DNA of 64,000 nt from UBA6168 sp964508135 (GCA_964508135.1 CAZDSU010000001.1:1-64000); one strand, 5' to 3'; numbered from the stretch's first letter, positions 34,046 to 43,135 are shown. Numbers and translations are program-made. Notes: generated from the sequence alone by a model not told the origin.

Positions 34046-35107
34046 TCACACCTCCGGCTTAAAATACCGCACCCCCCTTCCTTCTCCGACCCGCACAATC
34101 AAGCGCTTGTCTGTCATGGTTTTCAACTCATTCTTGAGCGTACTCAATGAAATATCGGGAAAATGAAATTGAAGTTCAGAAACCTGCATGGCCCGATTGG
34201 CTGAAAGCAAGTCAAGGATGCGCTGCTGCCTATCGCTGACCATGCTGCTGATACCAGCATACAATTTCCGCTTTTCGTTTAGTCGGTGGATGATGGCTTC
34301 CAGCCCGGTCAGGAAAAATACCGTCCATTTTTCGATGTTTTCAGCCTCCTCGCCACGGTTTTTCTGCCCGTCCGTCAGGGCTGTGTAGTAGCTGGATTTG
34401 TACTCCTCGATATAGTTTTCAAAGGAAACGTACTTGACAAAATCGTAGCCGTTCCTCAGCAACAGCAGGGTGGTCAACAGCCTCGACAGCCGTCCGTTGC
34501 CGTCTTGGAACGGGTGGATGGACAAAAACTCGTAAACGAAAGTACCGACGACCAGCAAGGGGTGGATTTTCTTTTCCTCAAATTGGAGCGAAGTCCAATC
34601 CAGCAAGGCGGTCATTTCGCCAGGTGTCAGGTGTGGCAGGGTGGTTTTGAAAATGACCTGCTGCGTGCCACCGGGTGACGTTGCAACGACTTGGTTGCTC
34701 AAGTTTTTGTACTCGCCCCGATGACGTTGGTCTTTGGCGCTGTGCCGCAGCAACATGCCGTGCAGTTGTTTGATGAAGTTCTCTGTGAGGGGGATTTCCG
34801 CAAAGCTATCGAGTACTGTATTCAGCACCTCGTAATACCCAGCCACTTCTTGTTCGTCCCTTGAATGCAGTTTCGTGACCTGCATGTTCTTCAAGAGCAG
34901 CTTGATTTCCTCATCCGTCAGTGTCGCCCCTTCGATACGGGTGGACGACCCTGTACTCTGAACGGTTGCTAATGAACGTAGTTCTTTTAGCACGGCCTTA
35001 TCCATTTTCTGCGCCAAATCCCAAGTCCCCTTGAAGCTTTCAATAGCCGCTATTTTTTGCAAGACAAGCTGCTGCGTATCAAAATCGAATTGAAGTTTCC
35101 GTTTCAT
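34046..35107 (-). CDS. Fic family protein with C-terminal winged helix (class II)
   Basis: A 353-residue protein from the ATG at 35107 (an upstream GTG lies in the repeat region). The inhibitory motif STRIEGATL (S/TxxxE) is N-terminal at about 55-63. The Fic core has the active site HPFQDGNGRLSR (catalytic His, HPFxxGNGR), so AMP transfer to a protein hydroxyl is possible. A wHTH lies at the end (ILDLLSANRAMQVSELQFHFPDISLSTLKNELKTMTDKRLIVRVGEGRGVRYF). The built-in inhibitory helix and DNA-binding end suggest a self-regulated enzyme, not a free toxin. Three direct repeats lie at the promoter. Confidence 0.9.
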   Translation of the reverse strand: MKRKLQFDFDTQQLVLQKIAAIESFKGTWDLAQKMDKAVLKELRSLATVQSTGSSTRIEGATLTDEEIKLLLKNMQVTKLHSRDEQEVAGYYEVLNTVLDSFAEIPLTENFIKQLHGMLLRHSAKDQRHRGEYKNLSNQVVATSPGGTQQVIFKTTLPHLTPGEMTALLDWTSLQFEEKKIHPLLVVGTFVYEFLSIHPFQDGNGRLSRLLTTLLLLRNGYDFVKYVSFENYIEEYKSSYYTALTDGQKNRGEEAENIEKWTVFFLTGLEAIIHRLNEKRKLYAGISSMVSDRQQRILDLLSANRAMQVSELQFHFPDISLSTLKNELKTMTDKRLIVRVGEGRGVRYFKPEV

Positions 35108-35130
35108 TTTTGGCTGATTTTTAGCCACAA

Positions 35131-35183
35131 ATTAAACGATTATTTTTCGGATTAAACGATTTTTGACCACAAATTAAACGATT
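35131..35183. promoter_or_regulatory. Three direct repeats upstream of the Fic gene
   Basis: ATTAAACGATT (or near-identical) occurs at 35131, 35151 and 35173, spaced 20 and 22 bp, about two helical turns. They end 24 bp before the ATG at 35107. Likely operators; the wHTH of the Fic protein is the obvious candidate binder (inference). Confidence 0.6.
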
Positions 35184-35223
35184 CAATTCGCCAAACTACC
35201 TCCCCCGCCTCCCCTACTTCGGA

Positions 35224-35925
35224 TTATTTGCCTTCCACCGCAATCAAAAATTCCTCCTTGTACACCCTGCCGATTGGGATTTCCAAATCGCCGATTTCAA
35301 CATCCTGCGCCGTATATGCGCTGATTTTATCCTTGGCAACGATAAAAGATTTATGCACTTGGATGAAACGGTCTTTGGGCAGGTCTTTGAAAAAATTGCC
35401 GATGGACACTTTGGTGATGATTTTTTGAGCGGACAATACGATTTTCACATAGTCTTTTACCCCCTCGATATAGAGAATATCGTTCAATGCTATTTTAATG
35501 GTTTTTCGGTCAGCTTTTACAAAAATATACGAGTCCGTTTGAGGGCTTGGAGCGGTAGTATGCGACAGCTTTTGTTCGAGGAATTTTTCGATGGCTTTGA
35601 TAAAACGCTTAAAAGGAATGGGCTTCACCAAGTAATCGAGCACGTTCAACTCGAAGCCTTCGACCGCATATTCCCGGTAGGCGGTGGTAATGATGATTTC
35701 CGGTTTGTTTTGGATGGATTCTATGAGTTCCAGCCCAGTTATCTCCGGCATTTGTATGTCGAGGAAAAGCAGGTCTGGCTGGAGGAGCTTTATTTGGGCA
35801 AGGGCTTCCAAGGGGTCAGTGGATTTGCCGCAAACCTCAAACTGGCTGAACTTCGACAGGTGCTGCTCAATGACGTTCAACGCCAACGGTTCATCGTCCA
35901 CGATATAGCATTTATACTTTTTCAT
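35224..35925 (-). CDS. LytTR response regulator
   Basis: A 233-residue protein. Receiver domain (about 1-120): MKKYKCYIVDDEPLALNVIEQHL, phosphoacceptor Asp in LLQPDLLFLDIQMPEITGLEL, and Lys in NVLDYLVKPIPFKRFIKA. LytTR DNA-binding domain (about 135-230): SYIFVKADRKTIKIALNDILYIEGVKDYVKI and RFIQVHKSFIVAKDKISAYTAQDVEIGDLEIPIGRVYKEEF. Its 5' end overlaps the kinase gene by 14 nt, so the pair is translationally coupled. Confidence 0.93.
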   Translation of the reverse strand: MKKYKCYIVDDEPLALNVIEQHLSKFSQFEVCGKSTDPLEALAQIKLLQPDLLFLDIQMPEITGLELIESIQNKPEIIITTAYREYAVEGFELNVLDYLVKPIPFKRFIKAIEKFLEQKLSHTTAPSPQTDSYIFVKADRKTIKIALNDILYIEGVKDYVKIVLSAQKIITKVSIGNFFKDLPKDRFIQVHKSFIVAKDKISAYTAQDVEIGDLEIPIGRVYKEEFLIAVEGK

Positions 35926-36961
35926 CCCTGAAATTTATCTCCAGCCCGACGCTGTACTTATCGGGCAGGTCTTCGATTTTTAAATGATGGCGTCCAGGAT
36001 ATAGCAAAATAAGCCGTTGCCGAATATTCTCTAGCCCGACACCTCCATTGACATGGGTGTTTCCCTTGCCTTTTTTCTTGCTATTCGAGAGGTTAAAAAC
36101 GAGTTTTTTATCGTCTGCGTGGAGGTCTATTTTTATCCTAAACAGACCGTCCGAACCTGGCCCGCCGTGCTTGAAACAATTCTCCGCAAAGGGCAGCAAT
36201 ATGAGCGGTGCCACTTTTATGGCGTCGTTTTTAACTGCAATATCCGATGCTATTTTCAATTTTTCGCCGTACCGCAATTGCTCCAAGCCCATGTAATTTT
36301 CGAGCAGTTGCACCTCTTTCGACAAGGCTACTGTGTCCATATTGGCCCTATAAACCAAGTAGTCCAACAATTCGGTGAGCTTCAAAATGCTGTCGGCGGT
36401 CAGGTCTGATTTCATCAGGGCGAGGCTGTAGATATTGTTGAGCGAGTTGAACAAAAAATGGGGATGGAGCTGCCCCTTGAGGAGCTTGATTTCGGCCTCG
36501 GCTTTCGCTTTGACCAATTGCTCGTTGAGCTTTTGCTTTTTGCGATAATCGCCGATAATATAAATGCAGACCGCCAGCGCAATGATGGAATAATCCCGGA
36601 TAATGTTTTTCATCATCTTGGATGCGGGCATTTTAAAATACCGCGCTTCCTCCAGGTAATTCACCAATTCTGCCCATTTTATCCTGGCAAAAAAGACAAA
36701 CACCCCTACCACCAATATCCAAAAAATGAACAGATACCACCTGTTTTTTTTCAAAAAATGGGGAACGACATACAGCGCAATAAAGTAGGTGGCCAACATC
36801 AATGCTGGCAGTGACAAGAAGGTAGCACGGAAAAAACGTAAGTTTTCATCCGGCTGCATGTGCATGAGGTTGGCAAAATACTCCGATGCGACATACAGCA
36901 TCCAAAACAGGAGATGAATGGATGCCTCCCTAAAGTTTGCCAGATGGATATTTCCTTTCAT
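35912..36961 (-). CDS. LytS/YehU-type sensor histidine kinase
   Basis: A 349-residue protein from the ATG at 36961 (MKGNIHLANFREASIHLLFWML). Four transmembrane segments fill about residues 10-135. The cytoplasmic part has the His_kinase motif AEIKLLKGQLHPHFLFNSLNNIYSL with phosphorylatable His, and the ATPase region PLILLPFAENCFKHGG (N box) and GNTHVNGGVGLENIRQRLILLYPGRH (G box). It is the partner of the LytTR regulator. The ligand is not evident. Confidence 0.92.
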   Translation of the reverse strand: MKGNIHLANFREASIHLLFWMLYVASEYFANLMHMQPDENLRFFRATFLSLPALMLATYFIALYVVPHFLKKNRWYLFIFWILVVGVFVFFARIKWAELVNYLEEARYFKMPASKMMKNIIRDYSIIALAVCIYIIGDYRKKQKLNEQLVKAKAEAEIKLLKGQLHPHFLFNSLNNIYSLALMKSDLTADSILKLTELLDYLVYRANMDTVALSKEVQLLENYMGLEQLRYGEKLKIASDIAVKNDAIKVAPLILLPFAENCFKHGGPGSDGLFRIKIDLHADDKKLVFNLSNSKKKGKGNTHVNGGVGLENIRQRLILLYPGRHHLKIEDLPDKYSVGLEINFRDEKV

Positions 36962-37150
36962 TTTTCGATCAATTGTACTTTTTGGCTTGCAAGAAACACC
37001 AATAATTGCAAGGCGAAATGCCAAAGTATAGGAACGACGCATTGCGGTAGAGCAACTACGGACTACCTGCCATTTGCCTCAAAAATGGTCGTTGTTAGCC
37101 CTTGCCTTGCAGTTGGTCTACTTCTAAATTTTTGACCCCAAAACGGGGAT

Positions 37151-37158
37151 AAGTTTGC
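37151..37158 (+). promoter_or_regulatory. Candidate -7 element for the small secreted protein gene
   Basis: TAAGTTTG matches TAnnTTTG, 32 nt before the ATG at 37190. A TTTG at 37131-37134 is 16 nt away, short of the usual spacing. Confidence 0.4.
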
Positions 37159-37189
37159 ATAAAATTTTATTCACCAAAAATTAAAAGTC

Positions 37190-37633
37190 ATGAAAAGTAC
37201 CATCAAAAATTTCCTGTTTTCAGCCGCCGTACTGCTGCTTACTTGTTCCTTCGTCGGAAGCCCCATTTCTCATGTGGAAAGAACGCCGAAACCTACCTTG
37301 AAATCAGCGCCCGTCGGCGGAATCTATGTCGTTTTCGCCGGGAAATTCGGCGGGAACGTCAGCAAAAAGGAAATAGCGAGCCAGCGGGAATTAAAAGTCG
37401 AGGGTTGCGACATCGCCAATGCCGCCCGGATTTTCCAATACACTTTGGTCACCACCAAAAATGGAAAAACCAGCTCCCTGCAATCCAAATCGAACGCCCT
37501 GACCCAGGAAATGATTACCCAACTGAAAAGCCTTGCGTCCGGCGACGAATTCGAGTTCAAGCAAATCAAAGCCTACCTTTCCAATGGCAAGGATGTGGTA
37601 GATGTTCATGCAAAAAAGTATGTCGTGGTGTAA
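37190..37633 (+). CDS. Small secreted protein with GldM-C-like domain
   Basis: A 147-residue protein with a signal peptide (FLFSAAVLLLTCSFVGS). The mature part has the pattern VEGCDIANAARIFQYTLVTTKNGKTSSL, TQEMITQLKSLASGDEFEFKQIKAYLSNGKDVVDV, which resembles the C-terminal Ig-like domain of GldM (a gliding/T9SS motor component). I cannot confirm this by eye alone. Transcribed away from the LytS-type kinase gene. Confidence 0.6.
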   Translation: MKSTIKNFLFSAAVLLLTCSFVGSPISHVERTPKPTLKSAPVGGIYVVFAGKFGGNVSKKEIASQRELKVEGCDIANAARIFQYTLVTTKNGKTSSLQSKSNALTQEMITQLKSLASGDEFEFKQIKAYLSNGKDVVDVHAKKYVVV

Positions 37634-37660
37634 ACGGCGACTGATGTAATGCCTGAAAAG

Positions 37661-37703
37661 TATCCCGAATCTTCCGTGATGGAAAGGTTCGGGATTCTTT
37701 TTT
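37661..37703 (+). terminator. Terminator after the small secreted protein gene
   Basis: Stem ATCCCGAATCTTCC with GGAAAGGTTCGGGAT (one G-U and one bulge), loop of about 5 nt, followed by T-run CTTTTTT. It also lies 3' of the convergent GH95 gene. Confidence 0.75.
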
Positions 37704-37727
37704 AAACTTCTCCCACTGCTTCGAAGC

Positions 37728-40133
37728 CTACCACGCCACCTCCACGCTTTCCCCTTTTTTCACTTCCACTTCCCAGCGCCCGCCGTCCCCACTGACCAGC
37801 CTCGCCGTGCCGCCCATCCTCGAAAAAACCTTCACTTTCACCACTTTGCCGTCCTTCCAATCCATGTCAATCACGAAGCCGCCACGGGCGCAAAGGCCCT
37901 TCATCGAGCCGCTGCGCCAGGCATCTGGCAGGGCGGGCAGCAGGAAGATGCTGCGCTCGTCGGATTGCACCAACATCTCGGCCACGGCAGCGGCCCCGCC
38001 GAAGTTGCCGTCAATTTGGAAGGGCGGGTGCGCATCAAAGAGGTTGGGGTAGGTGCCACCGCCCCGCTGGTAGTCGGTCTTTTGGCCGTCCGGCGGCACG
38101 AAGCGGAGGAGTTCCCGGTACATTTTATAAGCCCGGTTGCCGTCGTGGAGCCTCGCCCAAAGGTTGATGCGCCAGCCCTTCGACCAGCCAGTGGTCTCGT
38201 CGCCCTTGATTTCGAGCGTGCGCCGACAAGCATCGGCCAGCGTGGGTGTACCCGCTGGCGTGATGTGGTGGCCGGGGTGCAGCCCAAACAGGTGCGACTG
38301 GTGGCGGTGCTGCGGGTCTTCGTCCTGCCAGTCGTAGTACCACTCCTGTAGTCCGCCCGTCCTGCTGATTTGATAGGGGTAAAGTTGCTCAAGCGCCACC
38401 TCCAATTGCTTCCGAAAATCGGTGTCCACGTTCAGTTTTTTCGCTGCCGCAATGTTCTGCTCAAAGCACTCCCGAATCATGGCGAGATCGGCGGTACTTC
38501 CGTAAAACGTGGCCCCGTGGTAGCCCACTGGCGTCACGAACTTGTTCTCTGGCGAGGTGCTGGGCGAGGTGACGAGGTGCTGGCCGGTCTTGTCCTTTAT
38601 TAACCAAGCGAGACAAAACTCGGCAGCGCCCTTCATCAGTGGGTAGCCTTCTTTTCGTAGAAAAGCGGTGTCCTGCGTGAAAGTAAAATGTTCCCAAAGG
38701 TGCGTCGAGAGCCAAGTGCCGCCCATGTTCCAGTTCGCCCAGACCGGGTCGCCCTTGCCGAAGTCGCCGACGGGGTTGCTCATCGCCCAGATGTCGGAAT
38801 TGTGCGCAGCGCACCAGCCCTGTTGCACCCCGTAGAAGGTCTTGGAGGTGACGGCCCCCGTGCTCGCCACGTTTTTGATAAAGCTTAAAAGCGGCGTGTG
38901 CAGCTCGCTTAGGTTGGTCGTTTCGGCCAGCCAGTAGTTTTCCTCGGCGTTGATGTTGATGGTGTAGTTGCTGCTCCAGGGTGGGCGCATGTACGGGTTC
39001 CAGATGCCCTGCAAATTAGCGGGCACGCCCGGCGTTCGGCTGCTGCTGATGAGTAGGTAGCGCCCGTACTGGAAGTAGAGGATTTCGAGGTTTTTGTCCT
39101 CCTCGCCCTTTGCGTAGCGCAACAGCCGCTCGTCGGTGGGCAGGTTGGGAGCAGCCGTTTCGCCGAGGTCGAGTTCCACCCGCTTGAAGAAGCGCATATA
39201 GTCCTTGCGGTGGGCGTCGAGCAGGGCCTTCCACGGTTTTTTACTGGCGTTATTGATTTGGAGCGTTGCTAAGGCCTGTTCGTTAACCCCTTCTGTGGCT
39301 GGGTCTTTGTCGAAGCCGTTGAAGCTGGTAGCGATGGAAATGAGGACGAGCGCTTCAGTGCCGCCCCGAAGGCCAACGGTGCCGCTCGAACGGCTCACCT
39401 CCCCGTCCACCACGGTTTTGATGTAGAAATTCGCCGAAAACCTAGTCCCTTTTCCTGGCTCAAACCGCACGGCATTTTCCATCTCTCCCCGGTAGCTCGG
39501 CTCGGCGTGTATGGGAGCTTGGCCTAATACAGTTGTCATCACGTCCGAAGAGGTTTTCTTAAACCACAATTGGCTTTGGAAATCAATATCAAAGTTCAGC
39601 CCCCCCTTTTTGCTGCTAGTCAGCCGGATGACCATCACCGAATCGGGGGCGGAGATGAAATATTCCCGCTGGTATTTTTCGCCGTTCACCTCGTAGCGCA
39701 CCGTGCTCACGGCCTGCTCGATGTTGAGTTCCCGGTAGTAGTTTTTCACCTCGCCTTTTTCATGAAAAAACTGGAGGTACATCGTACCCAGTGGTGCGTA
39801 GCTCTGCGAGAACGAGCCTTGCAGGTGCTTGTTCAGCGAGTCGGCGGCGGCATAATCCTCGTTGGCCAGTGCCTCCCGGATGGCGGGCAGCCATGTGTGT
39901 GCGTCCGGGTTCCTATTGGCGTCCACTGGCCCACCCGACCAGAGCGTGGCATCGTTGAGGAACATGGAATCCACCCTCACACCACCGAAGACGGAAGCGC
40001 CCATTTTGCCGTTGCCGAGCACGAGCGTTTCCTCGAAGAACTCGGCGGGGCGGTCGAACCAGAGGGTGTGGGTGGATTGGGCGTGGGCGAATTGGCCGAC
40101 GGCGACGAGGAGCAGGATGAATGAGACTTTCAT
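37728..40133 (-). CDS. Secreted GH95 alpha-L-fucosidase/galactosidase family protein
   Basis: An 801-residue protein with signal peptide MKVSFILLLVAVGQFAHAQ. The GH95 start LWFDRPAEFFEETLVLGNGKMGASVFGGVRVDSMFLNDATLWSGGP is diagnostic. Others: GVPANLQGIWNPYMRPPWSSNYTININAEENYW (active-site Asn/Asp region), WCAAHNSDIW and GWSKGWRINLWARLHDGNRAYKM. It acts on alpha-1,2-linked L-fucose or L-galactose. The closing beta-sandwich is present. It is a lone gene between signalling genes; no susC/D is attached. Confidence 0.92.
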   Translation of the reverse strand: MKVSFILLLVAVGQFAHAQSTHTLWFDRPAEFFEETLVLGNGKMGASVFGGVRVDSMFLNDATLWSGGPVDANRNPDAHTWLPAIREALANEDYAAADSLNKHLQGSFSQSYAPLGTMYLQFFHEKGEVKNYYRELNIEQAVSTVRYEVNGEKYQREYFISAPDSVMVIRLTSSKKGGLNFDIDFQSQLWFKKTSSDVMTTVLGQAPIHAEPSYRGEMENAVRFEPGKGTRFSANFYIKTVVDGEVSRSSGTVGLRGGTEALVLISIATSFNGFDKDPATEGVNEQALATLQINNASKKPWKALLDAHRKDYMRFFKRVELDLGETAAPNLPTDERLLRYAKGEEDKNLEILYFQYGRYLLISSSRTPGVPANLQGIWNPYMRPPWSSNYTININAEENYWLAETTNLSELHTPLLSFIKNVASTGAVTSKTFYGVQQGWCAAHNSDIWAMSNPVGDFGKGDPVWANWNMGGTWLSTHLWEHFTFTQDTAFLRKEGYPLMKGAAEFCLAWLIKDKTGQHLVTSPSTSPENKFVTPVGYHGATFYGSTADLAMIRECFEQNIAAAKKLNVDTDFRKQLEVALEQLYPYQISRTGGLQEWYYDWQDEDPQHRHQSHLFGLHPGHHITPAGTPTLADACRRTLEIKGDETTGWSKGWRINLWARLHDGNRAYKMYRELLRFVPPDGQKTDYQRGGGTYPNLFDAHPPFQIDGNFGGAAAVAEMLVQSDERSIFLLPALPDAWRSGSMKGLCARGGFVIDMDWKDGKVVKVKVFSRMGGTARLVSGDGGRWEVEVKKGESVEVAW

Positions 40134-40181
40134 GTGACGGATTTTTTGGTGAAGGTAAAAATTGCAAGGATTCGGAGAGCG

Positions 40182-40646
40182 TCAATATCCACCAAGGAAG
40201 TCGGGCAGTAAATCCAATGTGCACCAATCTTCATCTTCAAAATGCGCTTTCAAACGTGCATCAGTAGTGACAATCAGCTTTACTTCCAAGATATAGGTCG
40301 CTGCTTCAAAGAGGTACTTATCGCTGCCAAAATTGCCCACTAAAAGTTTATCCTCGACAGAATCAGGCAATTCACCTACCTCATTGTCCCATACTCGAAT
40401 GCAACGATTGCTATCTTCCAGTACCAATTTTATGAAATCTCGAATAGGCTTAACGATATGGTATTCTTTCTGGAAGTCGTTGGCATAGCGATAAATCTTG
40501 TAAATAAAAGGCGAGGGTTCTTTGACAACTATCCGGTCTCCTTTTTCAATAAAGCGCTGCAAAAATGCCTGCAACTGCAATTTCTCTTCCCTGCTTGCAG
40601 TGGGCCTGAAATACTCTGGAAGCCATTCGTTGACGACTAAATCCAT
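40182..40646 (-). CDS. PIN-like nuclease, partner of the ATPase
   Basis: A 154-residue protein from the ATG at 40646; a TTG three codons upstream would overlap the ATPase stop. The layout fits a PIN-like fold: N-terminal acid in MDLVVNEWL, a mid Glu (IVVKEPSPFIYKIY), a later Asp in NFGSDKYLFEAATYI and a final LIVTTDARLKAHFEDEDW. Three or four such acids bind Mg2+ and cleave RNA in PIN proteins. It follows the ATPase by 1 nt, so it is coupled. The family call is tentative; the acids are partly inferred by position. Confidence 0.55.
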   Translation of the reverse strand: MDLVVNEWLPEYFRPTASREEKLQLQAFLQRFIEKGDRIVVKEPSPFIYKIYRYANDFQKEYHIVKPIRDFIKLVLEDSNRCIRVWDNEVGELPDSVEDKLLVGNFGSDKYLFEAATYILEVKLIVTTDARLKAHFEDEDWCTLDLLPDFLGGY

Positions 40647-40647
40647 A

Positions 40648-41880
40648 TCAATCAACCAGTTTAAACATGGATTTCAAATCGGAGAGTTCGGCCTCATAAA
40701 AATGCGAAAGCCCGCCTTCCACCTGACCTTTTTCATTGACTGTCTGAGGTTCGATTTTTGTACCGTTCTCCGTCATGGTGAGGTGGTATATCTTCACGTC
40801 ATCAGGTTTAATTTTGCCTTGTGCTACATTTGCGAGAAGTGCTTGCACGAAATGCTCGCTGTGCGTAGAAACCAAAAATTGATGCTCGGCCATATCTGTC
40901 ACAATGCCCACGAAAGCATTTGCCAGCTTGCGCACCATGCTTGGGTGCAGGTGTATTTCTGGCTCGTCAATGCAAGTGAATGATTTATTAAACTGGAATA
41001 TTTTAGCGAGTATGGTGACCAACTGGTTGGTACCCGAGCCTTCGTTGACGAGAAAATTGGATTGGCCCGTTTTAGTGTTTTTTGATTTTAAACTAAATAA
41101 GCCGGGAGTACCGTTGGATGGCAAGTCTATTACTCTATCGGCAATTTCTTCTAAATAAAAGTTAACCATGCCTAAAGTATTTGCACGATTTTCGGCTTTT
41201 AACATGGTGGCAATTTCTTCTTCCGTGTTGATAATACCCGTCATCGGAACGAGGTTGTAATAAGGTTTGGTAAAACCTCTCGAAACTGGTATAAAATCAG
41301 TCATTGCAAGTGCCTCAATTGGGCTTTGTAGCCCTTGACTTAATATGAAATTTTCGTCTTCAGTGAATGAGGATTTTATGTCAAATTTTACTTGAAAGCC
41401 ATCCCAATTGAAATTAGAATTTCCCTTGCCACGCTTTTTGTATGCTATTCCTGATACTTTTCTACTACCTGTGTATGGTAGTCCAATATCTATTGACGCA
41501 TTACCCTCCATTGTGTTATTGTAAAACGTTAAATCAAGAAACGTGCGACCATTTCCTAACGCAAGTTTATATTTAGTTTTACCTTCTCCATATTCATCCG
41601 CATCAACCGTTACCCCTATTTTGATAAAACCAGATTCAGGGCTTGGTGTATAATCTTTTGACTTCACTTCCTCAAATCCCCCCAAATTAATAAACGGCAA
41701 CGCAAACAACTCTTCCAATGACTGATTCGGGTTGAACACAAAATCCTGCAAAACCATTAACCCGTATAAGATGCTCGACTTCCCGCTGTTGTTCGCCCCG
41801 GTCAGCACCGTGATTTTTCCCAAGTCCAAGTTTTCATGTCGGATGGAACGGAAGTTTTCTATGTGGATTTTTCTAATCAT
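40648..41880 (-). CDS. SMC/OLD-like AAA ATPase (AAA_21 type)
   Basis: A 410-residue protein. Walker A GANNSGKSSILYGLM (about 29-43), following MIRKIHIENFRSIRHENLDLGKITVLT. A large insertion domain (about 60-270) follows, then an ABC-like signature region LVNEGSGTNQLVTILAKI, Walker B FTCIDEPEIHLHPSM and the His-switch FLVSTHSEHFVQALL. This is the layout of AAA_21 / OLD-family ATPases used in phage-defence systems as triggers for a linked nuclease. The gene is AT-richer than its surroundings. Together with the PIN-like gene it makes a two-gene operon. Confidence 0.85.
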   Translation of the reverse strand: MIRKIHIENFRSIRHENLDLGKITVLTGANNSGKSSILYGLMVLQDFVFNPNQSLEELFALPFINLGGFEEVKSKDYTPSPESGFIKIGVTVDADEYGEGKTKYKLALGNGRTFLDLTFYNNTMEGNASIDIGLPYTGSRKVSGIAYKKRGKGNSNFNWDGFQVKFDIKSSFTEDENFILSQGLQSPIEALAMTDFIPVSRGFTKPYYNLVPMTGIINTEEEIATMLKAENRANTLGMVNFYLEEIADRVIDLPSNGTPGLFSLKSKNTKTGQSNFLVNEGSGTNQLVTILAKIFQFNKSFTCIDEPEIHLHPSMVRKLANAFVGIVTDMAEHQFLVSTHSEHFVQALLANVAQGKIKPDDVKIYHLTMTENGTKIEPQTVNEKGQVEGGLSHFYEAELSDLKSMFKLVD

Positions 41881-41945
41881 CGTATTGTTTTACCATTTTC
41901 AGGTTCTTGATGCACAAAGTTAGTTCATTTTAGACCACCTTTCCT

Positions 41946-43064
41946 TCAAAAATCTTTGCCTGCACTATCAAGCACCACCTCATACCTCGTACTCCTCCCT
42001 CCGCCAACAACCCTCATTACTCCCAACTGCTGCAACTGCTGCAAATCCCGTGTCGCTGTGGCCTTCGATGCCCCAGTGATGTCGCCATATTTCCGAGCGT
42101 TCATACCACCCTCGAAGCCTGCTGCACCCTCGTCGAGCATCCGGCGGACTACCTTCAACTGGCGCTCGTTCAACTGCCCTCGGAAGCGGTTGAAGAATTG
42201 TGCTTTTTTTGCGATGAAAAGGACTTCCGCCTCGGCATCCTCCAGTGCCCGAAGCGCGACTGGGATGAAGTATTCGAGCCATTTGGTGATTTCGTTGGAT
42301 TGCTGCGCTCGCTCCAGTGCTGCATAGTAGGCTTTTTTGTCTGCCTCGATGACACGGGAAAGGCTGAACGGCACGGGAGCGCCTAGCCCCTGCGATAGGG
42401 TTTTTTCGGCTACCACTCGACCGATCCGTCCGTTTCCATCCTCGAACGGATGTATGCTCTCGAAGTACAGGTGAGCAATTGCCGCCCGCACCAACGAGGA
42501 TTTGATGTCAGCCTTCTCGGATTCGTTGAACCATCTAACAAATTCCGACATCATGCCCGGCACTTCAACAGAGGGTGGCGCTTCATAATGTACTTTTTCC
42601 CCGCCCATCGCACCCGAAACGACTTGCATTGGTTCGCTGTGCTGCCGCCAATTGCCCAAGTTGTTCAGGTCTTTTCGATAGGAAAGCAAGGCTCGGTGCC
42701 AATCAAATAGCTGCTGTTCGGTGAGGGGTACATCAAATGAATTGCGAGCCTCGGCCATCAACTGACCGAGGCCAATGGCACGAAGGTCGTGCACGTTTTC
42801 AGGTGGTTTGCTCAAGCCAAGATGGTTGCGGATAGAAGATTTTACGTCTGCCCGAGAGATGAATTCGCCCTCAATTTCGGAGGTTTTCAATGCTTCCGCT
42901 GTCATCATATCCACGGCGACTTCACTTTTCAGTGCCTCCGGTAAAGCTCTTAGGATGCCGCTCAGGTACGCTGTTTTTTCCAAATAGCGGAGCAAATACG
43001 CATCAACACTCAATAGGTCGTAATGGAAATCCGGCCAATCTTTTTGTTGCCAGTGGTATTGCAT
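41946..43064 (-). CDS. Fic family protein with DUF4172 and winged helix
   Basis: A 372-residue protein. N-terminal DUF4172 (YHWQQKDWPDFHYDLLSVDAYLLRYLEKTAYLSGIL), inhibitory motif KTSEIEGEF, Fic core with active site HPFEDGNGRIGR and a preceding LTEQQLFDWHRALL. C-terminal wHTH (ERQLKVVRRMLDEGAAGFEGGMNARKYGDITGASKATATRDLQQLQQLGVMRVVG). Catalytic residues are complete. It would AMPylate protein targets unless inhibited by its own helix. Two palindromes bracket its -7 element. Confidence 0.93.
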   Translation of the reverse strand: MQYHWQQKDWPDFHYDLLSVDAYLLRYLEKTAYLSGILRALPEALKSEVAVDMMTAEALKTSEIEGEFISRADVKSSIRNHLGLSKPPENVHDLRAIGLGQLMAEARNSFDVPLTEQQLFDWHRALLSYRKDLNNLGNWRQHSEPMQVVSGAMGGEKVHYEAPPSVEVPGMMSEFVRWFNESEKADIKSSLVRAAIAHLYFESIHPFEDGNGRIGRVVAEKTLSQGLGAPVPFSLSRVIEADKKAYYAALERAQQSNEITKWLEYFIPVALRALEDAEAEVLFIAKKAQFFNRFRGQLNERQLKVVRRMLDEGAAGFEGGMNARKYGDITGASKATATRDLQQLQQLGVMRVVGGGRSTRYEVVLDSAGKDF

Positions 43065-43135
43065 GAGCCGATTAAATTTTTATTCGGCTCAAATATACTT
43101 ATTTATTTGAGCCGATTAAGCACCTTATTCGGCTC
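43065..43135. promoter_or_regulatory. Twin palindromic operators bracketing the Fic promoter
   Basis: GAGCCGATTAA paired with TTATTCGGCTC forms two palindromes, 43065-43090 and 43109-43135. Between them on the minus strand is TATATTTG (43097-43090), a perfect TAnnTTTG -7 element. Transcription would start near 43084, 20 nt before the ATG at 43064. The geometry is that of a repressor site blocking the polymerase. Autoregulation by the Fic wHTH is a reasonable inference. The remainder of 43136-43351 holds nothing I can support. Confidence 0.8.
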
